From Bin55 sp965220235 (GTDB taxonomy: Bacteria; Pseudomonadota; Gammaproteobacteria; Pseudomonadales; Azotimanducaceae): a stretch of DNA of 64,000 nucleotides. Location: assembly GCA_965220235.1 (NCBI GenBank), contig OZ244815.1, forward strand, positions 2,852,001 through 2,916,000, in the 5' to 3' direction. The position numbers were made by a program, and so were the translations under genes. Numbering within the stretch: the stretch's first letter is position 1; every line of letters begins with the position of its first letter. A model generated the notes under the pieces. It had not been told where the DNA came from. It ran no database searches and saw only the letters and a program-made list of their open reading frames with translations. Shown in pieces: positions 63,230 to 64,000 of this stretch.

Positions 63230-63944
63230 GCTAGGATTTAAGAAGATCATCAACCGGCTGGGTATCGTAGTTTTTGGATTCATTCTTGTTCTACCTAGTG
63301 TTGATCTCCTGGCTAACGAGTATGGAGACGATATCGACGAGACGCTGACTAGGGTCTTGAGTACGCCGGAACTTAATCAATCCAAGACGATCAGGGTGCC
63401 AGAACATCTAAGTGAGTACGTGCAAGCCATGCTCAAGGTCGAAGATGTCGAACCCATGCGATATCGAGTAGGTATCGGTAGTACGGTTATGGCTTGGATA
63501 CTCAGGTTCATTCTGATCAGCGCGCTAGTTGTCATGATTGGCGTCTTTTTCTATAAGTTGTACGAAAAGTATGGATCAGGGACGGCATCGGTAAATAAAG
63601 GCGAACGAGCTCCTCCTCAGACAATCCGCGTTCGTGAGCTTCCGCGAAACGTTCATCGGACCATCCAGACATACTGGTCCGACGGTCAATTCAGAGATGC
63701 TCTGGCATTGCTCTATAGCGCCACAGTTGTGTATGTCGATGCATCGTTCTCTTGTGACATTCTGGATAGCGATACCGAAGGCGACTGCATACGAAAAACG
63801 AAAGATATCGATGCGCATTCAAGAGATGCATTCCGAGTAATAACTCAGACTTGGTTGCGATTAGCGTACGGGAACGGTACTCCTAGCGAAGAGAGTTTCC
63901 GGACTGCGATGCGCCTGTTTGAACAACACATTGCCTCATCCTAA
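63126..63944 (+). CDS. DUF4129-type membrane protein, C-terminal part (frameshifted)
   Basis: This frame contains YVSVGFATYLDRRTIKEGWD, the end of the membrane part, two more hydrophobic segments and the DUF4129 domain (ELPRNVHRTIQTYW, DSDTEGDCIRK). Family members are one protein of about 470-500 residues with the preceding part. The TTG at 63126 is only a nominal start; the genuine continuation is from about base 63166. Confidence 0.78.
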   Translation: MQFLSRWVFPLFFYVSVGFATYLDRRTIKEGWDLELGFKKIINRLGIVVFGFILVLPSVDLLANEYGDDIDETLTRVLSTPELNQSKTIRVPEHLSEYVQAMLKVEDVEPMRYRVGIGSTVMAWILRFILISALVVMIGVFFYKLYEKYGSGTASVNKGERAPPQTIRVRELPRNVHRTIQTYWSDGQFRDALALLYSATVVYVDASFSCDILDSDTEGDCIRKTKDIDAHSRDAFRVITQTWLRLAYGNGTPSEESFRTAMRLFEQHIASS

Positions 63945-63947
63945 GCA

Positions 63948-64000
63948 ATGAGATTCATCCACCACAACATACCTTTAACGATTTTCGTAGTGATTGCGAT
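63948..64000 (+). CDS. start of next gene of the RDD/SpoIIM operon (partial)
   Basis: ATG at 63948, 4 bases after the previous stop, then MRFIHHNIPLTIFVVIA, a hydrophobic start. In related operons a DUF4350 protein follows here; the piece is too short to confirm. Confidence 0.5.
   Translation, partial: MRFIHHNIPLTIFVVIA

Noticed and set aside
1..64000. CRISPR arrays, prophage or integrase-marked island
   Set aside because: No spaced direct repeats of CRISPR type, no integrase and no att-like duplication at the tRNA-Leu were seen.

Overview
The window reads as a chromosomal segment of a Gram-negative gammaproteobacterium, probably a marine heterotroph. The evidence is the conserved block yceF/rpmF/plsX/fabD/fabG/acpP/fabF/mltG, lepA-rnc-era-recO, RelA of the monofunctional type, an EnvZ/OmpR pair, TonB-dependent and autotransporter-like outer-membrane barrels, and many acyl-CoA enzymes. 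Base composition is close to balanced. GTG and TTG starts are common and genes are tightly packed. I cannot name the genus.

Region 1 (1-7545) is the fatty-acid/phospholipid block on the minus strand: yceD, rpmF, plsX, fabD, fabG, acpP, fabF and mltG. The usual fabH is missing between plsX and fabD. The housekeeping pyrophosphatase yceF faces away from it and overlaps the 3' end of rluC. Region 2 (7581-14339) is a long minus-strand translation and RNA operon: lepA, two tandem divergent RNase III genes, era, recO and relA, nearly every junction overlapping or within a few tens of bases. lepB is absent.

Region 3 (14350-24000) holds an M32 carboxypeptidase with a short duplicated piece of itself upstream, a TnpB-only insertion element, a ThDP-dependent enzyme diverging from a small NIPSNAP-like protein, and a two-gene DNA repair operon (FAN1-type nuclease plus a Rad3/DinG-type helicase carrying a nuclease-like N-terminus).

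Region 4 (24125-35700) starts with a small secreted protein with three EG[EKQ]CG motifs, like the precursor of the copper-binding HvfA/bufferin peptides, but without its maturases. It is followed by a surface barrel protein, an HpaI aldolase / acyl-CoA ligase / 2-hydroxyacid dehydrogenase group, a phosphopantetheinyl transferase, tRNA-Leu(UAG), pyrE, and a fusion of a CinA-like domain with a nucleotidylyltransferase.

Region 5 (35763-42244) is about metal and ion handling. A histidine-rich ZnuD-like zinc receptor has a convincing Zur operator upstream. A DUF1538 pair (UmpAB-like cation/proton antiporter) belongs with a PII-like protein and a CBS protein, and that operon is split by a second TnpB element whose excision would restore the original reading frame.

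Region 6 (42423-60539) is catabolic: MATE exporter, crotonases, LLM oxidoreductase, several SDRs, flavin reductase, ferredoxin-type glutamate synthase homologue, a DUF5916 outer-membrane protein, a two-subunit MaoC hydratase, EnvZ/OmpR, thiolase and a sulfatase. Region 7 (60854-64000) is the start of an RDD / SpoIIM / DUF4129 membrane operon in which the DUF4129 gene carries a one-base frameshift in a T7 run.
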